Origin: Cheilinus undulatus
Lineage: Eukaryota; Chordata; Actinopteri; Labriformes; Labridae
Length of the DNA: 64,000 nucleotides
Direction: 5' to 3'
Assembly (NCBI RefSeq): GCF_018320785.1
Contig: NC_054869.1
Coordinates: 33,768,289-33,832,288 of the forward strand
A program made the translations under genes and the position numbers. The notes below the pieces were generated by a model. It saw only the letters and a list, made by a program, of their open reading frames with translations. It was not told where the DNA came from and ran no database searches. Below, piece by piece: positions 57,901 to 64,000 of this stretch; positions within the stretch are counted from its first letter, which is position 1, and each line of letters opens with the position of its first letter.

Positions 57901-60764
57901 ACAAGCACAACAAGTAACCCTTTCCCCCTTTAACTATCACACACTCACACTGAAGCGGTTTGGCAGAAGAGCAAAAACACCCTTTCTGTTACAGAGTTTT
58001 TAGTGTTGCTGTCGTCACTTGTTTTGATAAAGAAATGTCCAGTATTGAAAAAGTGCTGCTGTGACTAATTCAGAGCTAATCGCAACATGAGCAGCCATTA
58101 TACACAAGCATTCACACAAGAAGTTACCTTTTCCCCCCTCAACTATCACATAGTCATGCCAAAGCAGGTCAGCAGAAGAGTGAAAACATATTTCCCAACA
58201 TGAAAAGCTGATATGGTTGTTTTTATTCTTTGTCACACAGAAATGTGGCCCAGTTCTGGTTAAACAGAGGCCATGCTAAAGCTATAGCTGAGTATTTACA
58301 GCAGTGGAGGCAGCCGTTAGAGGGCTTTCAGCACAAGTAAACCCCACTAATAGCATATGGCTCTAGTTAACACAGTGGAGGCAGCCATCAATGACAGCAT
58401 TCAGTACAAGCAAACGTAACTCTGTATTGTAAGGCTTTTAAGTTAGCATCACTCAGTCAGTTACTTACTAAGTTACTTACTAACTTACTCAGACAGAGAC
58501 ATTGCCATGTATAGGGCTGACTTCAGCGGTCAGCCAAAAAAGGGAAAGTTGGCAAATGGTGGAAAACTGGCCAAAAATGGGTGAAAAGCTGCAAAAATTG
58601 GTTAAAAAAGGCAGAAAGAAGTAGGTGAAATAGGTTGAAAAGTTACACAAATATATAATTTCAACAGACCCAATAATAACTTTATTTAACAGGCTTAGGT
58701 CTTAACTTTAAGATTTTGGGCCTCAGGTTCATCCTTTGCTTGTGATTTGATACTTAAAAAATCTTAGAGGGATTTTCTTTCAACTTTGCTCAGAAGTCCA
58801 CTGTGACAAATAGGAATTATCAGGTTTAGGTCTGGAGGTCAGTGGTTAAGGTAAGTGGGCCTTAGGCCGGCCACACACTACAGGATTTCAACCCCGATTT
58901 GAGGCAAGATTTGACTCCCCCGACTGGAGCCTTGTCCCAAACAATTATTTTTCTCTGAATAGTCTGCATGTGTGTGGTGTCAACATGATTATTTTACTGC
59001 TCCAAATCGCATCATAGACTCCCTGACCCTGAATCGGGAATATGTTTGATATTTATGATTCTAGGTCGTAGTGCTGCTGAGAGAACACTCACAACAACCA
59101 ATGAGGGCGAGCAGGCAGGGTAGCATCACCAGCTGGATCATACGTACTTTCACAGCTCACAACCTGAGTCTTTCCCTTGTTTTATGATTTTTGATGCAAA
59201 AACCTGTAAAGCATGCTTGTGTTTTTTTTCTGAAGTCGTGTGATCACGCGATGCCCATGGCAGGTTGGCAGGTGTGTGGTCACCAGTGATCTGACAGCCT
59301 GGCTGAGTTGTCTAGTGTGTGCATTCAGAAAAATTTGAAAAAAATTTGAAATTGTCCTCATGTTTGTGGTCTCCCATGGTTTTAAACTCGTTTCAGATTT
59401 AAAAATTGTCTAGTGTGTGACCGGCCGTAGCTTTATCCTGAGATTTTCAGCAAACCTTGCACAAATTTCCACTCTGACTCTGAGATGAACTGAAGACATT
59501 TTGGAGGTCAAAGGACGGAATCACTAGGCCCTATGATCATACCTAGCTTGTGAATAAGTACCAAACCAATACACCTAGAGATTTTCTTCAAATTTTGTGT
59601 AAATTTCCAGAACTTGCTAAATTTTGAAGGGCAAAGGTCAAGGTATTGAGCCTCATGCTTATCCCTTTTAACCTTGCAATGCAGATGGATACGCCCATTT
59701 CTGTGTTTCTCTTTGGCAAATCCATTTTGCAAAGCTCCCATCTGAACTGTTTGGGTCCGGTTAGAAAGGGACAGGACCAATCAGTGTCAGTACCTTCGGG
59801 CGCGATGGAGTTAATGGCAAGCAGCAAAAAGAGGCTGGTTGTGACAGACAGAATGTTCATCTAATCACCCTCTGAGGTTTTTTTCCAAAGGCTCTGCCCT
59901 TTCCCAAATGCTGTGTATGAGAGGTTTTCTAGATGTGTGAAACAAATCCATCTGGCGTGCCAGGTTACATCCCTTTCTTATAAGGTTTCTACAGCCCCAG
60001 CTCTTCCTTCTTTATTTTTATTTCAGGATTATTAGTGTAGTTTCTTGAGTGGTTGGCAGATTTCATTTTATAGAGCAGTTTAGAATAAATTAAGTGACAG
60101 ACACACAAAGCATAAGATGTTACAGAACTGAAGGACACTCAGCATAACACAAGTAAAATAGAGCAAGATTTTTTTTGCTCAGCACAAAAGATCTTTGTTG
60201 AAGGAAATCAATTCCCTGTTTGTATTTTTGCAGATAATTTCCATTTTATTCATGAGAACAAACAGTGGATTATCGTTCACATTACATTGATTATATTGTA
60301 CTTCAACCTGTTTTTTTTTCTTCTCACCTCTCTTCCTCCTCTTCTCTGCAGCACCAAAGCTGTCAGCAGGTATCACTCTCCTTTCCTTGTGGAGTGCTAC
60401 AAAAAGCTGCTACAGCTCCGAGAGCAGCTGCTGCTGGACTGCCAGAGGGAATGGACCAATTTCCTTGAGTATGACACACACACACAAAGACTTACATAGC
60501 TGATAGTAAACTCAAATAAAGGCACTGCTAAAAACGTTTCAGTCTGCCTGCTGTAATTAGTCTGCTTTAGTCGAGCACACCTTCAGTGCTCAGAACACAG
60601 ACTGCACTTACCTTAATTTATACTTGACTATCTCTTTCCTCTCTCTCTGTCTGTAGTCAGTTTGGGGAACACTATCACACCATGAAAAGGGCCATTAGTC
60701 ACCTAGCAACTGTGGACTGTCTCTTTTCATTGGCCGAGGCGGCCAAACAAGGAGACTACTACAG
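22066..60764 (+). CDS. msh3: DNA mismatch repair protein Msh3 (MutS-beta subunit), 3' partial
   Basis: Eighteen exons join in frame for 2504 coding bases (834 codons plus 2 bases): 22066-22206, 22310-22427, 22688-22974, 24272-24487, 24932-25048, 25136-25253, 25353-25492, 25907-26073, 31838-31947, 32078-32192, 33520-33604, 38353-38462, 43378-43510, 47037-47224, 48429-48597, 48818-48882, 60352-60468 and 60657-60764. All splice sites are GT-AG. The product should pair with Msh2 in the nucleus, bind insertion/deletion loops and recruit MutL. Visible hallmarks are a PCNA-binding box, the YK mismatch-recognition pair, a strongly Msh3-like core ([19 protein letters not shown]) and the clamp. Human MSH3 has 1137 residues in 24 exons, so about 300 residues with the Walker ATPase lie beyond the window. 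No in-frame stop interrupts the joined exons. Confidence 0.96.
23088..23450. mobile_element. hAT-type miniature element in msh3 intron 3
   Basis: Left end TAGGGATGCACAGAT and right end ATCGGTGCATCTCT are inverted copies of a common fish hAT terminus. The interior (TTGGCTGATATTGGCC) is non-coding. A relative lies at 49754-49985. Confidence 0.6.
23942..24035 (-). repeat. LINE/SINE 3' tail, minus strand, in msh3 intron 3
   Basis: On the plus strand, GATAAGATAAGATAAGAT is followed by CTTTATTGCCCCCGAGGGG and AAATTTGCC. Reversed, this is the retroposon 3' end AAATTTCCCCTCGGGG with CAATAAAG and a (TTATC)n tail. Confidence 0.65.
24272..26073 (+). CDS. msh3: msh3 exons 4-8: mismatch-binding and connector domains
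   Basis: Residues 183 to about 437. [11 protein letters not shown] opens the MutS domain [15 protein letters not shown] carries Tyr244-Lys245, the Msh3 counterpart of the Phe-x-Glu reading motif of Msh6 and bacterial Mut[24 protein letters not shown] and VGVVKQTET follow as in human MSH3. The exon 6/7 join through 25253/25353 restores GEDVNP, which fixes that acceptor at 25351-25352. Exon 8 begins the connector domain ([13 protein letters not shown]). Confidence 0.95.
25530..25815 (+). repeat. Interspersed fish repeat beginning CCTCCGTCAAGGAGG, in msh3 intron 7
   Basis: Opens with the small hairpin CCTCCGTCAAGGAGG. It continues with a GTTTGTTTGTTAGTTTGTTA simple stretch, then AAAAAGTTATGGATGGATTT, GATCCGGATCACC, GGATCCAGGAATTTTTT and a GAGTGCTTTTCTA end. 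This is a widely dispersed repeat in fish and other aquatic animals. It is non-coding here. Confidence 0.65.
26298..26375 (-). repeat. Retroposon 3' tail, minus strand, in msh3 intron 8
   Basis: (TCAA)n followed by ACTTTATTTATAAAGCGC and AAAGTGCTTTACA is, in reverse, the common fish retroposon end GTAAAGCACTTT...GCGCTTTATAAATAAAG. Confidence 0.6.
26376..30055. other. Gene-free part of msh3 intron 8
   Basis: About 3.7 kb of AT-rich intron with C/T-rich patches near 27770-27920. Open frames there are short and overlap on several frames, without family resemblance. No repeat boundaries identified. Confidence 0.45.
30056..30570 (+). repeat. Foldback repeat family, copy 1, msh3 intron 8
   Basis: Begins TTTGCAAAGCAGATGGATT and ends CAAATCCAGCTGG...GGGTTAC. 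Each end carries its own short hairpin around GATGGATT/AATCCATC. Related copies lie at 36786-37112 (opposite strand) and 59675-59970. Confidence 0.65.
30955..30992 (+). repeat. (TTTC)n microsatellite
   Basis: About nine uninterrupted TTTC units in msh3 intron 8. Pure enough to be length-variable. Confidence 0.9.
31838..38462 (+). CDS. msh3: msh3 exons 9-12: connector to core/lever
   Basis: Exon 9 (31838-31947) and exon 10 (32078-32192) encode the link into the core, including [14 protein letters not shown]. Exon 11 (33520-33604) encodes [12 protein letters not shown], the family's well-conserved core signature. Exon 12 (38353-38462) encodes [20 protein letters not shown]. Phases run 1, 2, 0, 2 and agree at every join. 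Confidence 0.93.
32193..33519 (+). other. msh3 intron 10
   Basis: 1.3-kb intron. Apart from the SINE at 32578-32745, I see no repeat ends or other exons. Confidence 0.5.
32578..32745 (+). repeat. tRNA-derived SINE in msh3 intron 10
   Basis: TGGCCTAGTGG (32584-32594) fits the RNA polymerase III A box exactly. The B-box region is decayed. The body continues with CCCAACTCTCTCTCTC, a GCTGTCCTATC stretch and GGCATAAAAGGCC, the layout of a common fish tRNA-SINE. Other copies lie at 42288-42450 (minus) and 50348-50445 (body only). Confidence 0.75.
34831..35210. mobile_element. hAT-type MITE in msh3 intron 11
   Basis: Left end CAGTAGCTCTCAACTAGT; right end, reversed, CAGTGGTTATCAACTGGT. The flanks CACTAGAG and CCCTATAG match at 6 of 8 positions, fitting a decayed 8-bp duplication. 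The interior mentions of GACCCACT on the right are typical of this family. No coding capacity. Confidence 0.78.
35861..36000 (+). repeat. hAT-like left-end fragment in msh3 intron 11
   Basis: CAGGGGTGTCCAAACTATGG is a typical left terminus of another fish hAT family. No matching right terminus was found, so the right limit is arbitrary. Confidence 0.4.
36786..37112 (-). repeat. Foldback repeat family, copy 2, msh3 intron 11
   Basis: Reverse orientation: starts GGTAACCTGGCACGCCAGAT and ends TCTGTCTGCTTTGCAGGG. Shares CCAGATGGATT, a CACACATC spacer and the GCTTTGCAAGATGGATTCGCC-type inner block with copy 1. Confidence 0.65.
38463..42287. other. Gene-free part of msh3 intron 12
   Basis: 3.8 kb of AT-rich intron. 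A patch at about 39730-39830 (TAGGGCTGACAGC, then GGTCGACGAGTCGG) resembles a decayed hAT terminus. Nothing else is recognised. Confidence 0.4.
42288..42450 (-). repeat. tRNA-derived SINE, minus strand, msh3 intron 12
   Basis: On the minus strand, CCCAGGTTTCAAATCCAGCC (42420-42401) resembles a polymerase III B box, and the body ends in GCCCAAAATAAATC. Same family as 32578-32745. Confidence 0.7.
42680..43190 (+). repeat. Interspersed repeat of ~205-bp units, copy A, msh3 intron 12
   Basis: At least two tandem units, each with a GCTTTTTGTGACGGGAA-like start, CTCTTCTGCCGACCTGCTTC and ATGGCTGCTRSTG. Close relatives lie at 52075-52880 and, inverted, 57450-58533. The class is not recognised. Confidence 0.65.
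43378..48882 (+). CDS. msh3: msh3 exons 13-16: core helices and clamp start
   Basis: Exon 13 (43378-43510) ends [15 protein letters not shown]. Exon 14 (47037-47224) begins SSTQEFYLI and ends NEKAAK. Exon 15 (48429-48597) encodes [13 protein letters not shown] to TTVSGQE, and exon 16 (48818-48882) FLIEVKNS to DWVKIS. Each stretch has a direct counterpart in human MSH3. In exon 14 a longer open frame runs out of register with the real one and should be ignored. Confidence 0.93.
43511..44487. other. Gene-free start of msh3 intron 13
   Basis: Plain AT-rich intron with a short GTGTGTGTG run near 43920-43929. Nothing else is recognised before the element at 44488. Confidence 0.4.
44488..44985. 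mobile_element. TTAA-flanked MITE (piggyBac/Kolobok type) in msh3 intron 13
   Basis: Left TTAAAGGTCACATATTATG; right, reversed, TTAAAGGTCATATAC. TTAA lies at both ends. A strong internal hairpin, CCTGATCCTCCTCT / AGAGGAGGATCAGG, lies at about 44708-44746. No transposase. Confidence 0.75.
45004..46306 (+). mobile_element. Tc1-like transposon with ~200-bp inverted repeats, inactivated
   Basis: The ends match as long inverted repeats: ATTTGCCCC, CTGATTCCTGAT, TGCATATTTATCACA and CTCACAAAGACAACCCAAGT occur at both sides. The middle encodes Tc1 transposase pieces: TKITP-like start, [13 protein letters not shown] block, [18 protein letters not shown] (about 45640), QDNDTKHTS (about 45808) and EWPSQSGL. 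The catalytic Asp-Asp part is partly kept, but frameshifts, stops and a changed DNDPKH (T for P) make it inactive. It starts 18 bases after the TTAA element. Confidence 0.9.
46316..46412 (+). repeat. hAT-like terminal fragment
   Basis: TAGGGATGGGAATTGATAA followed by ATCGATTTTG and TTATCGATTCC resembles the left end of a fish hAT family. No right end was found. Confidence 0.4.
47225..48428. other. msh3 intron 14
   Basis: 1.2-kb intron, AT-rich, with no exon or repeat boundary recognised. Confidence 0.4.
49754..49985 (+). repeat. Decayed relative of the 23088-23450 element, msh3 intron 16
   Basis: TAGGGACACACTAATGC, TTGGTATTGGCC and a CCTGTTTGCCAAACTCTGA stretch line up with the intron 3 element in the same order. 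The right terminus is missing. Confidence 0.5.
50348..50445 (+). repeat. SINE body fragment, msh3 intron 16
   Basis: CCACTGTCCTGTTCTATCA followed by GCCCATAAATAAATC matches the 3' body of the SINE at 32578-32745. The tRNA-like head is lost. Confidence 0.5.
50446..52074. other. Gene-free part of msh3 intron 16
   Basis: AT-rich intron. An 80-codon minus-strand frame (50894-50652) starts with a hydrophobic run but shows no family features. No repeat ends found. Confidence 0.4.
52075..52880 (+). repeat. Interspersed repeat of ~205-bp units, copy B, msh3 intron 16
   Basis: Three tandem units, with CTGCTTCGGCAT-type anchors near 52373, 52576 and 52781 (spacing 203 and 205). The left end is TTTTGGCTGACCGCC (52083). 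Confidence 0.7.
53370..55858 (+). mobile_element. 5'-truncated L2/Rex-type LINE in msh3 intron 16
   Basis: Starts inside the endonuclease domain ([10 protein letters not shown], about 53545) after losing its 5' part. The reverse transcriptase follows in broken frames: [14 protein letters not shown] (about 54455), [12 protein letters not shown] (about 54640), [14 protein letters not shown] (about 54845), [16 protein letters not shown] (about 55010) and the catalytic YSDDTAIV (about 55115). Stops or frameshifts fall near 53640, 54107 and 54950. The 3' end, GGGGATAAATAAGG with (TATTG)n, is the usual short-repeat tail of target-primed insertion. Inactive. Confidence 0.92.
55859..56929. other. Gene-free part of msh3 intron 16
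   Basis: A 122-codon plus-strand frame (55816-56184) starts within the LINE tail and runs into unmatched sequence. It has no family resemblance I can name. No repeat ends found. Confidence 0.35.
56930..57110 (+). repeat. Degenerate GGCAAAAA-type simple repeat
   Basis: Irregular returns of phrases such as GTGACAAAAA, GTGGCAAAAATC and GGCAAAAGA. A similar patch lies at 58540-58660, so the two bracket the repeat copy C. Confidence 0.5.
57450..58533 (-). repeat. Interspersed repeat of ~205-bp units, copy C, inverted
   Basis: Minus-strand copy of the family at 42680 and 52075. Four units are visible through anchors CATGCCGAAAC (57525), CATGCCAAAACGG (57760), CACACTGAAGCGG (57947) and CATGCCAAAGCAGG (58155). 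The end GCGGTCAGCCAAAA (about 58530) is the reverse of the copy B start. Confidence 0.65.
57655..57700. repeat. Near-perfect palindrome
   Basis: GTCCCAGCTAATGACT-AGCAGGCC is followed directly by its inverse GGCCTGCTAG-AGTCATTAGCTGGGAC. The only difference between the arms is two extra bases in the right arm. It lies between the first two units of repeat copy C. Confidence 0.9.
58540..58660 (+). repeat. Degenerate GGCAAAAA-type simple repeat
   Basis: GTTGGCAAATGG, CTGGCCAAAAATGGG, GCTGCAAAAATTGG and similar phrases recur every 10-20 bases. Sister patch at 56930-57110. Confidence 0.45.
58865..59428. mobile_element. MITE with GGCCGGCCACACACTA termini, msh3 intron 16
   Basis: Left end GGCCGGCCACACACTACAGG; right end, reversed, GGCCGGTCACACACTAGACA. 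The phrase TGTGTG(T)GGT and TCTAGTGTGTG recur inside. Superfamily not certain; the target duplication is not clear. No transposase. Confidence 0.75.
59675..59970 (+). repeat. Foldback repeat family, copy 3, msh3 intron 16
   Basis: Starts CTTGCAATGCAGATGGATA and ends CAAATCCATCTGGCGTGCC followed by AGGTTAC. Same order of blocks as copy 1 at 30056, and shorter. Confidence 0.65.
60352..60764 (+). CDS. msh3: msh3 exons 17-18: clamp back to lever, last exons in window
   Basis: Exon 17 (60352-60468) encodes [15 protein letters not shown] to [12 protein letters not shown]. Exon 18 (60657-60764) encodes [20 protein letters not shown] and ends AAKQGDYY in phase 2. In human MSH3 the next residues open the ATPase domain. 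No matching exon was found from 60765 to the right edge. Confidence 0.94.
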
Positions 60765-61619
60765 GTGATGTCCTCTCATGATGACCTGAAATATCCCTGT
60801 TTGTGTTTGTGCATATACATGTATGTGAGTTAGGATTTGTGAGGGGGATATTTTGTGCGTTATGTATGTGTGTGAGGTGTGTGGGTTTCCTGTGTCGTGT
60901 CCTATAGTCTGAGACAGGCTGTGAGTGGGAGTGTACACTGGGTTGGCAGCGTGCTCAGCCAGAACGCCAACATCTCTCCCACTCACTCACACACACAAAT
61001 GCAAAGTCACACACACCTTTATGTTGTCTTTTTCTACAATTTTGCCTTTTAGTTTTACTTTTTCTGGAAGTTAAACTTACTCTTACTGCTGCCTTTTTAG
61101 TTTGCAGCTTCTCGCAACCTCTCAGTAACACACTTTTTAACTTCAACTTTCAATTTAAAGTGAATATCTTGACATTTTAGGGATAGATTTACATTTTTGC
61201 TAAGAGCTGGAGATAGAGGATTGTTAGCAATTATGTGCATACAGTAATTATGAAGCTGTAGCCAGCAGCTGGTTAGCATAGCACAAAAAGTGGAAATAAG
61301 AGTGTATAATTAGTCAGGCTTGAGCAAAGCTTTTAAGTACAAAAACAGCAGGCCTTTAAACCATGAATGGATATAGTTTGTGTCATTTTTCCCACTTTTT
61401 AATTGGGTGTTTGACGTAACAAAAACATTGACATTGATTGCTGTTCTGAGTTGTTAAGCAGATTTAAAAAGGGGTGAAAAAGTACTCAATCTAGTGCAAC
61501 TAAAGTTGAGTAAAAAACACAAGCTAGGACTGCAAGCAGACCTGGAAGGCACACGTCAGGGTGTGTTGCAACCACTGGTATGTGGGAATAGTTGGGTTTT
61601 AGCAAACCTGGATACATTA
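60765..61619. other. Start of msh3 intron 18
   Basis: TG-rich sequence near 60800-60890, otherwise AT-rich intron. No exon seen. Confidence 0.4.
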
Positions 61620-62725
61620 CAGCAAGAGTAATGAAGACATGACCCATTTGTGTCACTTCCTGTTGCCAGCAGGTGGAGCTATGATGAGTTTTTTTTTTTA
61701 TGTAGACAAGTTCAGTGTCTGTCGTTCTGTCGTCTTTCCAGAGACTTTGAAGAACATAAGATGAAGTTTTAAAAGTTAAGAGGGGTTAAAGTTATTTGGC
61801 ACCTTAAAAAATGCTTTATTTTGATATTGTGATGAAACTGGTGGACTTCCAATTGGGATTTTGGCATGGGTCCAAGAGGCTTTTTTGTAGATCTGATGAT
61901 GACCTAGATGCACACCAAAATTCATGAGCCTGGGTTTAAAGGTGTGCCAGGGCTGATTTTTTTTTTTTTTTTTTTGACAACGCAAAACACACATAAAAAT
62001 CAGTGCAGTGAATGTACAACGGACGGAAGGGGGCGCTGTGACAAAGTAATGATATTGATGCATGGATGTATTCAGGACCAATATGTGATTATCCTTGTGA
62101 AGTTTGGTGATTAGAATAAACACTTAAAAGTTATAAGGAATTATTGGTGTCATTTCACAGCAAAAAATGGACAAATAAAAAGTTTAAGTTTGGGCTCCCA
62201 TAACGGCCAGGCTGTATAGTGAAAACTAACAGTTCACAGAACTTTGGGTTTCAAGGTTGTCTAGTTTAAGTAAAAAAATTTTGGAGCCAATCAGACAAAA
62301 TTCCTCGAACAAGTTTGTTAAAATGTGCAAAGTGTCCAGCAGTAGAAAAGACCAAAAAAAAAAGCCCAATTTTGAACTTTCACTGTTTGTAGTGCATGTC
62401 CTGTACATTTTAGAGGATGGTCATTGTATAAGTTTTTTCGTCTTATCATGATGCATATGTGTACGGATTTTCATTCATGTAAGCTCTTACCCAGGGCCCT
62501 ATCTCACTTTTGGCGCCCCCCAGAGGCGACTGTGATGGACTTGCACTGTTCCACTTCCAGATGGCTATTTCTGCAGGGGGAGAATTTTCTTTTAGAAAAA
62601 AGTTGACTTTTTACATATATTAAGGCCCCCAAAACAGGCCTTGAATAGCCTGAAAATTTTTCTGATGAATGAAATACAATAGGGTCCCTGCCAACCCTAG
62701 GTCGATGCTTGGGCCCTAATAATGG
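61620..62725 (+). repeat. Composite interspersed repeat in msh3 intron 18
   Basis: From CACTTCCTGTTGCCAGCAGG through GGGGGCGCTGTGACAAAG and GGCGCCCCCCAGAGGCG to the end AATAGGGTCCCTGCC...GGGCCCTAAT. Similar end phrases (ATAGGGTCC...GGGCCCTAA) are familiar from a long fish repeat. Class unknown and limits approximate. Confidence 0.5.
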
Positions 62726-64000
62726 ATTAACCTGTTACAAACAATACATTGAAAGGAAAGCAAAGAGGCTTTGCTGTTTTTACTGATTCCTCCTTTGGTG
62801 GCTGCTTGGCTGTTACAGTGACCCCAAGATCCCTGAATTTTACTCCACCATTCCTCTTTCACAGTGCCAACAAGCATGATAAAAGAAAATCAAACACATC
62901 CTTTTAGGAAAAAGCAATCTAAATCTTTTGTATGTTAAAGTCCCTGTTAATTGAAATCTGAAATCTGTGTCTTAACACACTAGATATATTAGAATAAGGT
63001 TGCAGTAAACATGTGAGAACACTGAGATCTATGTGATTAAATTTTTTTGTTTAGACTGTTAGAAAGTTTTTTACCTCTGTCCTGGCTTGGTTTACTTGGG
63101 CAGGGCAAATACAGCACCCCACGATGTCACAGGCTGCTATGGGGAATTACCACACCCTTTAACACAAGGATATAAAATCACAGAGCAGTTTAACTCAATA
63201 CAGTCTGTTGTTAGTTGATGCGACTGTCTTCATTGAAAGATAACAGCCAGCTGCATGCTGTGTTTTTGTTCATTGTAAGGGAAGTTTACCAAATCTATCA
63301 GCTACAGTGGCCTATGGGTCATTAAAAATATCATAAGATTTGTGCCAGAAAACAGTAAATTTGATCATCAGCTTCTTTCTCTATGCTCTGGCAGAGCCAG
63401 GCAGCTGCGTTATGATCAGAGGTCACCGTAAGGTCCGGTGGAAGGCTAATAGCTGAAGTGCTTGTCTATTCTTCACTTGAACCAGATGCAGCAGGAACAT
63501 TTAACCTGCTGAAGGTGTGTTTTTATCCATTTTTAACTTGTCACTAGTCCTGGATGAGCTGTGACTCTCTCTTTTCATGCAGCCTCAGTTTAATCCTTAA
63601 TGTCCATTAGTGTCACAATGTTAAAGTTTAGCAGAGTACTCTGTGATAGACTTGGTCTATTCCTGCCTAGTCTGTCACAGTAAAAGACCCCAGTGCTAAT
63701 TATCATTGAAGACTTTTATTTTTAAGAGCAACATCAGGAAATGGAGTGTTTTCAGCAACAACTTAACAACAAAGCCATCTCATAAACAGGAGACATAACT
63801 TCACATAACTCAGAAAATGAGATATAAGGACACCTGAAGAGTCAAGTACATAAACTGTCCGTCTGTCTGTCTTGACATCAGTTAGATTTTTTTTCTCGGT
63901 TGGCCTAAAAATGGAGTTATAATATAGCTTGATATCAGGCAGATGATGCCTCCAGTCAGGCTGTAGCTTTTGTTTTAATTTGAGAGGATCATATTTCTCG
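62726..64000. other. Right end of window, msh3 intron 18
   Basis: No exon of the Msh3 ATPase domain and no repeat ends are recognised. An acceptor-like GCTGTTACAG near 62817 is not followed by Msh3-like coding sequence. Confidence 0.4.

Noticed and set aside
62760..62870. Possible further msh3 exon after an acceptor-like GCTGTTACAG
   Set aside because: The following sequence does not encode the expected start of the Msh3 ATPase domain in any frame.
5..64000. Search for CRISPR arrays, operons, tRNA or rRNA genes, or a novel defence-type system
   Set aside because: No regular spacer-repeat array, ribosomal sequence or intact tRNA is seen. Tandem patterns found are microsatellites, a minisatellite and transposon subrepeats in vertebrate DNA.

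Overview
The window is nuclear DNA of a ray-finned fish, most likely a spiny-rayed (percomorph) teleost. The genes have vertebrate GT-AG introns. The spacer DNA is AT-rich and full of teleost repeats: Tc1-like transposons, hAT and TTAA-type miniature elements, an L2/Rex-type LINE and tRNA-derived SINEs. Four protein-coding genes can be supported. All exon joins given here were read by eye and checked for frame.

1-6.4 kb (+): after a dead Tc1 copy, the last four exons of a MYORG (KIAA1161)-type family-31 glycosidase, with both catalytic aspartates. Its N-terminal membrane-anchor exon(s) were not found. 10.2-20.7 kb (-): two tandem Ly6/CD59-type three-finger, GPI-anchor-type genes. They share a three-exon layout, matching signal peptides and tails, and an identical 18-bp block about 120 bp upstream of each ATG. 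Between them lie a degenerate T-rich minisatellite, a broken Tc1 element and a hAT-type element with its target duplication.

22.1-60.8 kb and beyond (+): msh3, the MutS-beta mismatch-repair subunit, head-to-head with the second Ly6 gene. Eighteen exons (about 835 codons) are present, from the PCNA-binding motif at the N-terminus to the clamp/lever region. The ATPase exons lie past the right edge. Introns 8, 11, 12, 13 and 16 are 3.5-11.5 kb long and are where most of the transposable elements sit.

The genes do not form an operon or a pathway: a lysosome/ER-type glycosidase, surface Ly6 proteins and a nuclear repair factor are simply neighbours. No rRNA, tRNA, CRISPR or prokaryotic system is seen. 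I found no convincing undescribed system. The most interesting points are the shared Ly6 promoter block, the Ly6 tail and cysteine differences, an interspersed repeat built of ~205-bp tandem units, a foldback repeat family in three msh3 introns, and a near-perfect palindrome at 57655-57700.
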